In this document: positions 8,962-17,730 of the stretch, piece by piece | How the letters are laid out: each line of letters begins with the position of its first letter | Position numbering within the stretch: the stretch's first letter is position 1 | Assembly (NCBI RefSeq): GCF_000953825.1 | Contig: NZ_BBUL01000090.1 | Span: forward strand, 124,001 to 188,000 | DNA from: Cellvibrio sp. OA-2007 | Lineage (GTDB): Bacteria; Pseudomonadota; Gammaproteobacteria; Pseudomonadales; Cellvibrionaceae | DNA length: 64,000 nucleotides | Reading direction: 5' to 3' | The notes under the pieces: generated by a model | Database searches by the model: none | Seen by the model: the letters and a program-made list of their open reading frames with translations, nothing else | What the model was told of the DNA's origin: nothing | Position numbers and translations under genes: made by a program

Positions 8962-9585
8962 CTAACGCCTGGCTGCTGGCAGCATAAAATCACGCATTAG
9001 CTCCATGGCAGAATTGACGCGCAGCTTTTCCATAATGCGCGCGCGGTGGTTCTCTACCGTGCGCACGCTCAGGTTAAGTTTGCTGGCGATATCTTTACTG
9101 GGCAAGCCATCGAGCACCGCTTGCAGCACTTCTTGCTCTTTGGGTGTTAACAGCGCAATACGCGCCTCGCGGGTGGCTAGCTGCAAACGCTGCTGATGCA
9201 GCTGGCGGCTCAGTGCAAGCGCGGCCTGTAACTTTTCCAAAAACTGATGGCCATTAATAGGCTTCTCAACAAAATCGAATGCGCCCTGTTTCATCGCCTC
9301 TACCGCAGCGCTGACTTCAGCATATCCAGTCACAATAATCAGCGGCGGCGGCACTGGATAGCGTTGCTGCAACACCTTATGCAACTGCAGGCCACTCACT
9401 CCGGGCATGCGCATATCGGTAATCACACATTCGCAGGGGCGCGGGGAATATGACTCAAGGAAAGCTTCAGCACTGGTAAAACACACAGGCTCCACCCCTA
9501 TGGGCTCCACGATACCGCTCATTAACTCAAGGGTAATGCTGTCATCATCGATAAGATATGCGGTTGCTATAGCCATTCTATTCAT
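8962..9585 (-). CDS. FixJ/NarL-type response regulator with LuxR HTH
   Basis: A receiver domain begins at YLIDDDS, with the phospho-acceptor aspartate in CVITDMRMPGVSG and the conserved Lys in FVEKPI. A linker helix and a LuxR-type HTH follow (LTPKEQEVLQAVLDGLPSKDIASKLNLS..TVENHRARIMEKL). This is the FixJ/TtrR subfamily. It acts as a DNA-binding transcription factor after phosphorylation. No cognate kinase is directly adjacent; the hybrid kinase at 3504-6575 is on the same strand. I prefer the ATG at 9585 (ACGAG six bases upstream) to one at 9630, which lacks a ribosome site. A gap of about 200 bp before cheR suggests separate transcription. Confidence 0.9.
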   Translation of the reverse strand: MNRMAIATAYLIDDDSITLELMSGIVEPIGVEPVCFTSAEAFLESYSPRPCECVITDMRMPGVSGLQLHKVLQQRYPVPPPLIIVTGYAEVSAAVEAMKQGAFDFVEKPINGHQFLEKLQAALALSRQLHQQRLQLATREARIALLTPKEQEVLQAVLDGLPSKDIASKLNLSVRTVENHRARIMEKLRVNSAMELMRDFMLPAARR

Positions 9586-9743
9586 TGAGCACTCGTCATT
9601 AAACACGCTTAATTGATTCCTTGATGCCATTTGAGTGTAGCAGAGCGCGCCAAATTTACCTTTTTGCGGCCTTGCACTCAGGCCGTATCTCCGCTAAAAA
9701 GCGCCCTCCTTGCCTCATACCATTTTTTTACGACATTTAGCTT

Positions 9744-10556
9744 ATGACCAGATCAATAACCCCCGACTACTTACAGCGCTTTAGCGGCCTCGCCCGGCTC
9801 TATGGGCAGGATGCGCTCGCGGCACTGACCAATGCCCACTTTGTGGTGATAGGTTTGGGTGGTGTGGGGACTTGGGTGGCTGAGGCGCTGGCTCGTTCCG
9901 GTGTCGGTGAACTGACGCTAATCGAGATGGATGAGGTGTGTGTAACCAATACCAATCGCCAGTCCCATGCGCTGAAATCCAATATTGGTCGCTCAAAAAA
10001 TCAGGTGATCAGCGAGCGCTTGCGCGATATCAACCCCGAGTTGATTATTCATTCTATCGACGATTTTATCGACGAACACAATATGAAAACGCTGGTGGGA
10101 AAACAGCATCACGTGGTGATCGATGCGATTGATGCCGCGCATTTGAAAGCGCGGTTAGTCGCCTATTGTTTGGCGATCAAAGTGCGTTTGATTACCGTGG
10201 GCTCATCGGGCGGTAAACGCAACCCGCAAGCGGTAACGGTAGATGATTTAGGCCGTTCAATCAGCGACCCCATGCTCGCCAAGGTTCGCACCCAGTTATA
10301 TCGCCACCACAATTTTGCGCGCGATAAAAACCGCAAATTCCGCGTCGATGCCGTTTATTCAACCGAGCAGATGGTTTACCCACAACCTGACGGCTCCGTG
10401 TGTATGGATAAACAAACACTGACCGATGGAGTGAAATTAGATTGTGCCGGAGGTTTTGGTTCAAGTGTGATGGTGACCGGCACCTTTGGCTTTATTGCCG
10501 CAACAAAAGCGATTGAGCGCTATTTGAATAAACAAAAAAACGCAGCTGAACAATAA
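9744..10556 (+). CDS. tcdA: tRNA threonylcarbamoyladenosine dehydratase TcdA (CsdL)
   Basis: The 270-residue protein has the size and motifs of E1-like TcdA/CsdL. The nucleotide-binding loop is GLGGVGTWVAEALARSG (about 35-51). The other motifs are ESDEV-like EMDEVCVTNTNRQ, DAIDAAHLKARL and the C-terminal LDCAGGFGSSVMVTGTFG. TcdA uses ATP to dehydrate t6A37 in tRNA to the cyclic form ct6A. In E. coli the gene lies beside csdA and csdE. Here the csdE-like gene is convergent, with 4 bp between the ends, and no csdA is present in the window. Confidence 0.95.
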   Translation: MTRSITPDYLQRFSGLARLYGQDALAALTNAHFVVIGLGGVGTWVAEALARSGVGELTLIEMDEVCVTNTNRQSHALKSNIGRSKNQVISERLRDINPELIIHSIDDFIDEHNMKTLVGKQHHVVIDAIDAAHLKARLVAYCLAIKVRLITVGSSGGKRNPQAVTVDDLGRSISDPMLAKVRTQLYRHHNFARDKNRKFRVDAVYSTEQMVYPQPDGSVCMDKQTLTDGVKLDCAGGFGSSVMVTGTFGFIAATKAIERYLNKQKNAAEQ

Positions 10557-10560
10557 CAGC

Positions 10561-11001
10561 CTAATCAGTAGCCAGCGCTAAAGCTCGCTCCATAATCCGT
10601 TTAAAACCATTATTGCGCGACGGTGTAAGGTGTTTATCAAAACCCAACTCAGCCAGTGTGGAGGGTAAATCCAGCAGCGCAATCTGCGCCGACGATTTGC
10701 CATTGAGCTGCACCAACAACAGCGCCGTCAACCCATTCATCACACTGCTTTCAGAATCAAACGCAAAATAGTGTTGCTCGCCCTCTTGCTCATGCACCAA
10801 CCACACCGGCAGTTCGCAACCTTTAATCAGATTTTCAGGCACCCGTATTGCCGGTTTTGGCTGGATTAATTTGCCCCACTGAATAATCAGTCGATACTGC
10901 TGCTGCCAATTGTTTGCAGCCATTAATTCAGCAAGGATTACACCACCAAGATCATCGCGACTTATCACACCGACATACCCGAATACAGAAAGAGATTGCA
11001 A
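10561..11001 (-). CDS. csdE: SufE/CsdE-family sulfur acceptor protein
   Basis: The 146-residue protein matches the SufE/CsdE length and fold. The sulfur-accepting cysteine lies in LIKGCELPVWLVHE, corresponding to the GC-x-S/P-x-VW motif of SufE. FDSESSVMNGLTALLLVQLNGKS and the C-terminal LGFDKHLTPSRNNGFKRIMER are also typical. It takes persulfide sulfur from a cysteine desulfurase. Placement beside tcdA favours CsdE over SufE. An internal Met (MAANNW) could be a later start. The upstream strand has about 140 bp before the chitinase gene start. Confidence 0.88.
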   Translation of the reverse strand: MQSLSVFGYVGVISRDDLGGVILAELMAANNWQQQYRLIIQWGKLIQPKPAIRVPENLIKGCELPVWLVHEQEGEQHYFAFDSESSVMNGLTALLLVQLNGKSSAQIALLDLPSTLAELGFDKHLTPSRNNGFKRIMERALALATD

Positions 11002-11178
11002 TTATAGGGGCAAGTGTAAACTTTAAAAATCTTTACCCGCATACAACCACTTATCTGGTAAACCTGAGGTTAGAATAGAATCACACACAATAATTGCTGC
11101 ACGACAGCAAAACGCGCTTACCACGCCTCCCAGCTCTCGCGAATGATAAATAATGAATTTGTCCACCGAGGGATGTTT

Positions 11179-12309
11179 ATGAAACTGTTTATCTCCATCT
11201 TTAGCACAGTTATTTTTGCTATTCTGCTCAGCGCGTGCAGTGCACCGCAAACCGCACAATCGTCTATTGAAGAAAATAGATCATCCAGCAAAATTATTGC
11301 CTACTATATGGGCGATGGCTCGGATTTACAGCGCTATAACTTCAACCAAATGACGCATATCATTTATAGTTTTTTGCATTTGAATGGCAATGAATTATCG
11401 TTTGATGGCGACCAAGACAAGCAAGCGCTACAGCGTTTAGTCGCGTTAAAACAACAATACCCTCATTTAAAAGTTATGCTGTCGCTCGGTGGCTGGGGCG
11501 GTTGTGAGACTTGCTCTGACATTTTTAATACTGCGGAAAATCGCCAGGCTTTTGCCAAATCTACACTTGCGATTATCAAAGAGTACCAAGCGGATGGTAT
11601 AGATCTGGATTGGGAATACCCCACCATTGCCGGTTTTCCCGGCCATAAATTCGCACCGCACGACCGAGCCAACTTCACCGCGCTGATTCAGGAATTGCGC
11701 ACAACATTTGGCAATCAATACGAATTAAGTTTTGCTGCAGGCGGTTTCGATACGTTTTTAGAAACGGCAGTTGACTGGGATGCGATCATGCCGCTGCTGG
11801 ATAATGTCAACCTGATGACCTACGACATAGTCAATGGCGCAACGCCGCACACCGGCCACCACACCGCACTCTATTCCACTGCAGAACAAAAAGATTCCAC
11901 CGATAACGCTGTGCAATTTTTATTGCGCAAAGGTGTAGCGCCAGAAAAAATTATTATCGGCACCGCGTTTTATGCACGGGTATGGGAGCAGGTTGCTGCG
12001 ACTAATCATGGTTTGTATCAACCCGGTGTACATATCGAGGGCGCTGGTTTCAAAGAATTTTCCACCCGCTTTAATCCCGCAGATGGTTATATCTACCACT
12101 GGGATGACGTAGCAAAAGCACCCAGCGCTTACAATCCAAAAACTAACGTATTTGCCACCTTTGATGACCAGCGCTCGCTCGGTGAAAAAGCTCGCTATGT
12201 GCAAATGCACAAGCTGGGCGGCATGATGTTTTGGCAGCTACCGCACGATACCGACAGCGATGGACTAGTCGATAGCATTTATAAAAACCTGAGCAATAAA
12301 GTCAAATAG
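11179..12309 (+). CDS. GH18 family chitinase, predicted lipoprotein
   Basis: The 376-residue product from ATG 11179 starts with a lipoprotein signal ending in LLSAC (Cys near residue 22), so it is probably anchored to the outer membrane or inner membrane. One GH18 TIM barrel fills the rest. SLGGWGG and the catalytic ADGIDLDWEYP (DxxDxDxE with acid/base Glu) are intact, and VNLMTYDI and MMFWQLPHDTD close the barrel. No carbohydrate-binding module is present, which suits action on short soluble chitooligomers. A GAGGG ribosome site supports 11179; an ATG at 11143 is in frame upstream. No NagR operator is present upstream. A hairpin terminator follows. Confidence 0.93.
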   Translation: MKLFISIFSTVIFAILLSACSAPQTAQSSIEENRSSSKIIAYYMGDGSDLQRYNFNQMTHIIYSFLHLNGNELSFDGDQDKQALQRLVALKQQYPHLKVMLSLGGWGGCETCSDIFNTAENRQAFAKSTLAIIKEYQADGIDLDWEYPTIAGFPGHKFAPHDRANFTALIQELRTTFGNQYELSFAAGGFDTFLETAVDWDAIMPLLDNVNLMTYDIVNGATPHTGHHTALYSTAEQKDSTDNAVQFLLRKGVAPEKIIIGTAFYARVWEQVAATNHGLYQPGVHIEGAGFKEFSTRFNPADGYIYHWDDVAKAPSAYNPKTNVFATFDDQRSLGEKARYVQMHKLGGMMFWQLPHDTDSDGLVDSIYKNLSNKVK

Positions 12310-12324
12310 ACAAAATGAAACTCT

Positions 12325-12362
12325 GTTTTACTGCAAGTTTTCTTCTGGGTTTGCAGTAAAAC
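12325..12362 (+). terminator. Hairpin after the chitinase gene
   Basis: A perfect 12-bp inverted repeat (12325-12336 and 12351-12362, arm GTTTTACTGCAA) encloses a 14-base loop. It sits 16 bp after the chitinase stop. There is no clear T run after it, so it is a weak intrinsic terminator or an RNA-protecting stem. Confidence 0.5.
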
Positions 12363-12465
12363 CCCTTTAAAAGTTATAAGCACAACAAGAGTTCCACAAG
12401 TTTCTGTTAGCCAAACAAAAACTGTGCTTTACTTACGGTGACTTAACAAATCAACCGCACCTATC

Positions 12466-13797
12466 ATGACTATCCAGCACGATATTTTAAAAGCAAGGCT
12501 GCTTGGATTACTCATTATTATTACCTTTGTAGCCCTCGCTTTTCAGGCGTATGGGCCGCAAAAAGTATTGTCATTAGAACCTGGAACTGACTATCACGTA
12601 GAAGTCATTGATGACCGGGGCAATGGTGGAAAATCCGTTGCCACATTAACTCAAGATGCCGAAAAATTTATCCTTAATTGCGACATGATTCAATCCGACT
12701 ACCCTTGGCCTTACTGTGAAATCAGCTTTATTCTGATTGATGACAAGGGCAACGGAAAGGATATGAGCAATTATCACCAAGCCACGCTCTGGGCCAAATA
12801 CAGCACACCACAACACTTTGGCATACGCTTTCAGCTAATTAATTTTAACCCGGCCTACTCAACAGCAGATGATCCAAACACCCTCAAATATAACGCAATT
12901 GAATTATTTGATACTCACGAGCGCTTTCCGCAAATCATCCAAATGCACCATATGCAAGTACCCACCTGGTGGCTGAGCCAAGGGAAAATTGCGCCCGATT
13001 ACTGGGGGCCAGAATTTAATAATGTGCGCGGGGTACAAATATCTACCGGTGAAGGAGCCAAGCCGGGGAAATACCAAATGATTATTGATCGGGTAGAAAT
13101 CAGCGGTAAATATATTAATGACCGTACATTGTATTTTGGCCTCTTATGTATTTGGACTTTATTGGCGGCCGCATTTTTAATAGATACATTGCTTAAAACC
13201 AAAAAAGAGCTCAACACCAATTTGCAGCGTCAAAAACAATTGGAAGCCCTTAACGCCCTACTCAACAAAGAGCATCGCCAATTGGAAGATCGTTTGACCC
13301 GCGACCCGCTGACAGGCGTATTAAATCGCGATGGTTTGGCACCGATTTTTAAACAAAATTGGAGTACAGATTCAACACCTTTGCTGTCGCTTATTTTTAT
13401 TGATATCGATCACTTTAAAAAAATTAACGATACCTACGGCCACAATGTTGGCGATCAAGTGTTACTGGCGTTTGCGCAAACCCTTAGTGAAAACACGCGC
13501 TCACAGGATTTACTGGCGCGCTGGGGTGGTGAAGAGTTTGTTTTGGCTTGCCCTGATACGACGCTGGAAAAAGCATCGGGTTTGGCGGAAAAGTTACGCC
13601 GCTGCATCGAGGAAAATGAGTGGCCTAAAGCATTGCAAGTTACCGCCAGTTTTGGCGTTGCGCAAATGTTACAACAAGAATCACCTACAGATTTTATCGC
13701 GCGCGCCGACAAAGCGCTCTATGTGGCAAAAGCCCAAGGGCGCAATTGTGTGCGCGTCTCTAATCAACCCCCTGCCGTTTTAACTGCGGTGAAATAA
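12466..13797 (+). CDS. Diguanylate cyclase with periplasmic beta-rich sensor domain
   Basis: The 443-residue protein has a membrane segment at about 11-28, a periplasmic region (about 35-222), a second segment (about 225-243), a coiled coil and a GGDEF domain. The active site is RWGGEEF (about 351-357), and the inhibitory site RSQD lies five residues before GGEEF, so it should make c-di-GMP and be feedback-inhibited. The periplasmic part has no Cache or CHASE signature. It looks like an all-beta jelly-roll domain (for example TLWAKYSTPQHFGIRFQLI), of the kind seen in carbohydrate-binding folds; that assignment is inference. It follows a chitinase gene by 156 bp. It overlaps tatD tail-to-tail by 18 bp. 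Confidence 0.9.
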   Translation: MTIQHDILKARLLGLLIIITFVALAFQAYGPQKVLSLEPGTDYHVEVIDDRGNGGKSVATLTQDAEKFILNCDMIQSDYPWPYCEISFILIDDKGNGKDMSNYHQATLWAKYSTPQHFGIRFQLINFNPAYSTADDPNTLKYNAIELFDTHERFPQIIQMHHMQVPTWWLSQGKIAPDYWGPEFNNVRGVQISTGEGAKPGKYQMIIDRVEISGKYINDRTLYFGLLCIWTLLAAAFLIDTLLKTKKELNTNLQRQKQLEALNALLNKEHRQLEDRLTRDPLTGVLNRDGLAPIFKQNWSTDSTPLLSLIFIDIDHFKKINDTYGHNVGDQVLLAFAQTLSENTRSQDLLARWGGEEFVLACPDTTLEKASGLAEKLRRCIEENEWPKALQVTASFGVAQMLQQESPTDFIARADKALYVAKAQGRNCVRVSNQPPAVLTAVK

Positions 13798-14607
13798 ACC
13801 CATCGCATTGCAGCTAGTAGCTACCGCAATCTCATCAATACTAGTACCACGCAGATCTGCCAATACCTGCGCCACCTGTGGAATATATTCAGGACTATTG
13901 CGCCGCCCTTGTTTTCCCTGCAACGGCATATCTGGCGCATCGGTTTCCAACAGTAAATATTCCAGGGGGATTTTTGTTACCGCTGCACGGGTTTTTTGCG
14001 CGCGTTCATAGGTAATTGTGCCCCCCACACCAAGATAGAACCCCAACCCAACATACTGCTGCGCAATGTCATAACTGCCGCTAAACCCATGAATCACCCC
14101 GCCCGCTTGCGGTTTATTTTTTTTGAGCAAAGCGATCATTTCATTGTGCGCGTGAACACAGTGAACAATCAGCGGTTTATCGCATTGATTTGCCATATCA
14201 ATATGGATATTGAGTAGTTGCTCTTGCAAGGCCATAGGTGTGGCGATGCGTTTATCCAACCCGCACTCACCAATCGCTACACAATGTGTTTTGCCTTCGC
14301 GATAGGATTGCAGCAACGCCTCATGCATGAGGGTAATAATTTTTTCCTGCATCGGCATATCGAGTAAACCTGCCGCATTTCTTGCAAACCACAGCTGTTG
14401 CTCAATCCAATGTGGATGTATGCCCACCGCATAATACAATCCCTCATATTGGCCACATAGTTGCGCTGCAGTATGCCATTGCTCAGGCGCCACGCCGGGC
14501 ATTACCAAATGAGTCACCCCCAAATCCCGGCAAGCATGCCAGAGCGACGCTCGATCTGCGTTAAACTCCGCAAAATCAAAATGGCAGTGACTGTCGAAAA
14601 AGCGCAT
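13780..14607 (-). CDS. TatD family metal-dependent hydrolase (DNase)
   Basis: The 275-residue protein carries the TatD metal-binding set: DSHCHFD at residues 5-11, GECGLD, the His pair in IVHCVHAHNEM, HGFSGS and LLETDAPDMP. It is a TIM-barrel metallohydrolase acting as a 3'-5' exonuclease or D-aminoacyl-tRNA deacylase-like enzyme; in Pseudomonas-type genomes this variant is annotated YjjV/TatD. Its end overlaps the diguanylate cyclase on the other strand by 18 bp. It is a single gene with its own promoter, divergent from the next diguanylate cyclase. Confidence 0.92.
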   Translation of the reverse strand: MRFFDSHCHFDFAEFNADRASLWHACRDLGVTHLVMPGVAPEQWHTAAQLCGQYEGLYYAVGIHPHWIEQQLWFARNAAGLLDMPMQEKIITLMHEALLQSYREGKTHCVAIGECGLDKRIATPMALQEQLLNIHIDMANQCDKPLIVHCVHAHNEMIALLKKNKPQAGGVIHGFSGSYDIAQQYVGLGFYLGVGGTITYERAQKTRAAVTKIPLEYLLLETDAPDMPLQGKQGRRNSPEYIPQVAQVLADLRGTSIDEIAVATSCNAMGLFHRS

Positions 14608-14726
14608 GGCGTTTCCTTGAATTAGTATTGCGCAAAACCGCCAATTAACGGCTATGCTGTGAACTATAAAAAGCGGTGCCGGTTGAGTACTGTAAAAAAA
14701 TTGAAACGGGAGAATTCGCCGGCATT

Positions 14727-15704
14727 ATGCTGACCGACTTAAAAAACAAGTTCCAGCGTGGAATGGTATATCTATTTGCTATTCTCGCCAGCCTGCTGAT
14801 CGCGCCTTTTTGTGTGATCCGCTACCTTAATGGCGAGGTAGCCAATGCGATAGTGGACTTGGCTATAGTAATCGCTGCACTAAGCAGTGCTATTTATACC
14901 TACAGACGCGGCCAAGCGACACAGCTAATCTCCAATATCACCGCCCTGCTTTACTCCTCAGGTGCGGTTGCAGTGGCCCACCTGAATGAACCTATCTTCG
15001 TGTTTTGGCTTTTTCCGGCACTAATCGCCAACTTTTTTTTACTGAGCGCCAAGGCAGCTTTAATTGCCAACCTATTGACCATAGCCGCCATTCTGCCAAT
15101 TGCATTGCATCTGAAAACCATGACCGAGGCCTTTGCCATGATCGCCTCTTTGTTAATGTGCGGCAGCATGGCCTATGTGTTCGCCTTACTTACTCACAAA
15201 CAGCAGTTACTACTGCAGGGTTACGCCACACAAGATGCGCTCACCGGGCTGGGTAACCGCCGCGCAATGGATGAAGAGATGCGCTTGAGCATGGCGGACT
15301 TTGCCCGTAAACAAACCCCTGTCACCTTGATACTGCTGGATCTCGATTTCTTCAAAATGGTGAATGATAAATTTGGCCACAATACGGGCGATGTGGTTCT
15401 GGTAGAGCTAGCTAATTTGCTCAGTAAACGTATACGCAAAACTGATCGGGTCTTTCGCTTTGGGGGCGAGGAGTTTGTGGTGATTGCACGCAATACCGCG
15501 ATGGCCGACGCACTAATCATTGCCGAACAGTTGCGCGTACAGATTGAAGTCGAACTAAGCGATCCAGACGGTGCACTAACCGCCTCCTTTGGCTGCGCCG
15601 AACTACTTCCCGATGAAACATTGGAGGAATGGTTTATCCGCGCGGATAAAGCGGTTTACCAAGCCAAACAGCAAGGGCGCAATTGTGTAGTGGCGGCCGA
15701 TTAA
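14727..15704 (+). CDS. Membrane diguanylate cyclase (six-helix sensor plus GGDEF)
   Basis: The 325-residue form (ATG 14727) has about five to six membrane helices in residues 13-165 and a GGDEF domain. The active site is FRFGGEEF (GGEEF near 246), and an RKTD inhibitory site lies five residues ahead. It should be an active, feedback-controlled c-di-GMP synthase. The membrane part is a MASE-like integral sensor with few polar loops. A GTG at 14676 in the same frame would add 17 residues; neither start has a good ribosome site, so the start is uncertain. No gene is linked on the same strand. Confidence 0.88.
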   Translation: MLTDLKNKFQRGMVYLFAILASLLIAPFCVIRYLNGEVANAIVDLAIVIAALSSAIYTYRRGQATQLISNITALLYSSGAVAVAHLNEPIFVFWLFPALIANFFLLSAKAALIANLLTIAAILPIALHLKTMTEAFAMIASLLMCGSMAYVFALLTHKQQLLLQGYATQDALTGLGNRRAMDEEMRLSMADFARKQTPVTLILLDLDFFKMVNDKFGHNTGDVVLVELANLLSKRIRKTDRVFRFGGEEFVVIARNTAMADALIIAEQLRVQIEVELSDPDGALTASFGCAELLPDETLEEWFIRADKAVYQAKQQGRNCVVAAD

Positions 15705-15810
15705 CACGCCACCGCAAGCGAACTGGCGCTGACTTTGCGATTCTTAATCCCCGCTCAATATTCCTCTGCGTTATGCTCCCAGCTGAACTTATCGATTATC
15801 AGGGTTATCC

Positions 15811-16725
15811 ATGCAGTCACTGATTAACACCATCATTGAACAAGTCGATCAAATTGTTTTAGGTAAAGATCAGCAAGTGCGTCTGTCGCTTGCCTGCCTG
15901 TTCGCCGAAGGCCATCTGCTTATTGAGGATCTGCCCGGCATGGGCAAAACCACCCTCGCCCACTGCCTCGCCAAGGTGCTCGGTTTGAAATTTGAGCGGG
16001 TGCAGTTCACCAGCGATTTACTGCCCGCCGATATTCTCGGTGTAGCGATTTTTGAACGCGAACAGGGGGTGTTTAAATTCCACCCCGGCCCGGTATTTAC
16101 CCAAGTGTTATTGGCCGATGAAATCAACCGCAGCTCGCCCAAAACCCAAAGCGCCCTATTAGAGGCGATGGAAGAAGGGCAAGTGACGATTGAAGGTAAA
16201 AGCCGCCCACTGCCCAAGCCGTTTTTTGTGATCGCCACGCAAAACCCTTTATCCCAAAGCGGGACGTTTCCGCTGCCGGAATCGCAACTCGACCGCTTTT
16301 TAATGCGCATCTCCCTCGGCTACCCCAGCCCTGCATCCGAACGCATGCTGTTTGAAGGTGTCGATCCGCGCGCGCGCATTCGCCAGCTCACACCCATGGT
16401 TACCCATGAACAGCTGGCCAGCATTCAAGCCGCCGTACACAAGGTTAAAGCCAGCGATGCATTGCTCGATTATGTACAGCGCCTGATCGCCTTTACCCGC
16501 AGCGATAGCCAGTTTGCCTATGGCTTATCGCCCCGTGGCGCCCTGGCATTGTTGCGCGCGGCCAAAGCCTGGGCATTGATCCACAACCGCGAGTATCTGG
16601 TGCCGGAAGATGTGCAAACCGTACTGCCCGCCGTAGTCGGCCACCGGGTGCGTGGCCGCGGGCACAATCAGGATTGGGAGCCGCTGGTAAAACACCTGCG
16701 CGACAGTGTAAACGTCTTGGGCTAA
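15811..16725 (+). CDS. MoxR-family AAA+ ATPase
   Basis: The 304-residue protein has Walker A in DLPGMGKTTLAH (about 38-49) and Walker B in LLADEINRSSPKTQSALLEAMEE. The sensor-1 segment VIATQNPLSQSGTFPLPESQLDRF is also typical of the MoxR branch. It is a cytosolic chaperone-like ATPase that works with DUF58/VWA proteins. It leads a three-gene operon: the DUF58 gene begins 3 bp after its stop. Together with the transglutaminase gene this is the common MoxR-DUF58-TgpA set, whose exact role is not settled. Confidence 0.93.
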   Translation: MQSLINTIIEQVDQIVLGKDQQVRLSLACLFAEGHLLIEDLPGMGKTTLAHCLAKVLGLKFERVQFTSDLLPADILGVAIFEREQGVFKFHPGPVFTQVLLADEINRSSPKTQSALLEAMEEGQVTIEGKSRPLPKPFFVIATQNPLSQSGTFPLPESQLDRFLMRISLGYPSPASERMLFEGVDPRARIRQLTPMVTHEQLASIQAAVHKVKASDALLDYVQRLIAFTRSDSQFAYGLSPRGALALLRAAKAWALIHNREYLVPEDVQTVLPAVVGHRVRGRGHNQDWEPLVKHLRDSVNVLG

Positions 16726-16728
16726 GCC

Positions 16729-17730
16729 ATGAGCAGCTATCTCGCGGGCTGGCGTGCAAACTGGGAGCGACGTTTTTATCGTTGGATCGACCAGCGATCG
16801 CCACGCGCACGCCAAGTGCAACTCACCCGCAAAAATCTCTATACCTTCCCCAACTTCACCGGCCTGTTGTATTTGGGGGTCACCCTGGTGATTTGGCTAC
16901 TGGGCACCAACTACCAGAACAACCTGATTCTGGGGTTGAGCTATTTGTTGGTCAGCATTTTTGTGGTCAGTATTCTCCACGCCTTTGCCAATCTCGCCGG
17001 TATCACGGTCCGCTTTGTGGGCGCGCGCCCGGCGTTTGCCGGTGATCCAGCCAGTTTCATTCTGGAACTCAACTGCACCCACAAATCCGGTTGCGACAAT
17101 CTGGAACTGCGCTGGCCGGGCGGTGAAACCCAAGTCATCACCCTCAATCAGGCTGAGCCGCAGCAGGTCATAGTGCGGGCGCAAAGTGAGCAGCGCGGCT
17201 ATTTACGGCCGGGGCGATTGCTGGTGCAGAGCCGTTTTCCCCTCGGCATTATCCGCTGCTGGACCTGGCTCAATCTGGAGGCAACCGCACTTATCTACCC
17301 AGCCCCCATCAGTTGCGATGAACCCCAAGCCCAAGCCAGCGATGGCCACGAAGAGGGCGGCACCAGTCAGCGCGGCGGCGATGACTTTAGCGGCCTGCGC
17401 GACTATCAAGCGGGCGACCCGATCAAACACATCGCCTGGAAACAATTCGCGCAGGACAAAGGTCTGTTTACCAAAGAGTACGAAGCCTACTTTTCAGCAG
17501 AAAAATGGCTCGACTGGAACGGCCTCAACCAAACACAAGAGCTGCGTTTGTCTGGCCTGTGTTACTGGGCGCTGGAATACGAGCGGCGGCAAATTCCCTA
17601 CGGCTTGCGCCTGCCCGGGCTGGAGCTCGCACCAGCATTAGGTGAACACCACCAGCAAGCGGTATTGGCGGCACTGGCCGAATTTAATCTGCCGCGCGAT
17701 CAGCGCCGGGAGCAGAGCCATGTTCGCTAA
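16729..17730 (+). CDS. DUF58 domain membrane protein
   Basis: The 333-residue protein has two membrane helices close together (about 43-85) and a DUF58 motif, SGLRDYQAGDPIKHIAWKQFA (about 220-241). The latter is the family's most conserved segment and resembles a degenerate VWA-like domain. It is expected to work with the MoxR ATPase encoded just upstream. Its end overlaps the start of the transglutaminase gene by 11 bp, showing translational coupling. Confidence 0.92.
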   Translation: MSSYLAGWRANWERRFYRWIDQRSPRARQVQLTRKNLYTFPNFTGLLYLGVTLVIWLLGTNYQNNLILGLSYLLVSIFVVSILHAFANLAGITVRFVGARPAFAGDPASFILELNCTHKSGCDNLELRWPGGETQVITLNQAEPQQVIVRAQSEQRGYLRPGRLLVQSRFPLGIIRCWTWLNLEATALIYPAPISCDEPQAQASDGHEEGGTSQRGGDDFSGLRDYQAGDPIKHIAWKQFAQDKGLFTKEYEAYFSAEKWLDWNGLNQTQELRLSGLCYWALEYERRQIPYGLRLPGLELAPALGEHHQQAVLAALAEFNLPRDQRREQSHVR

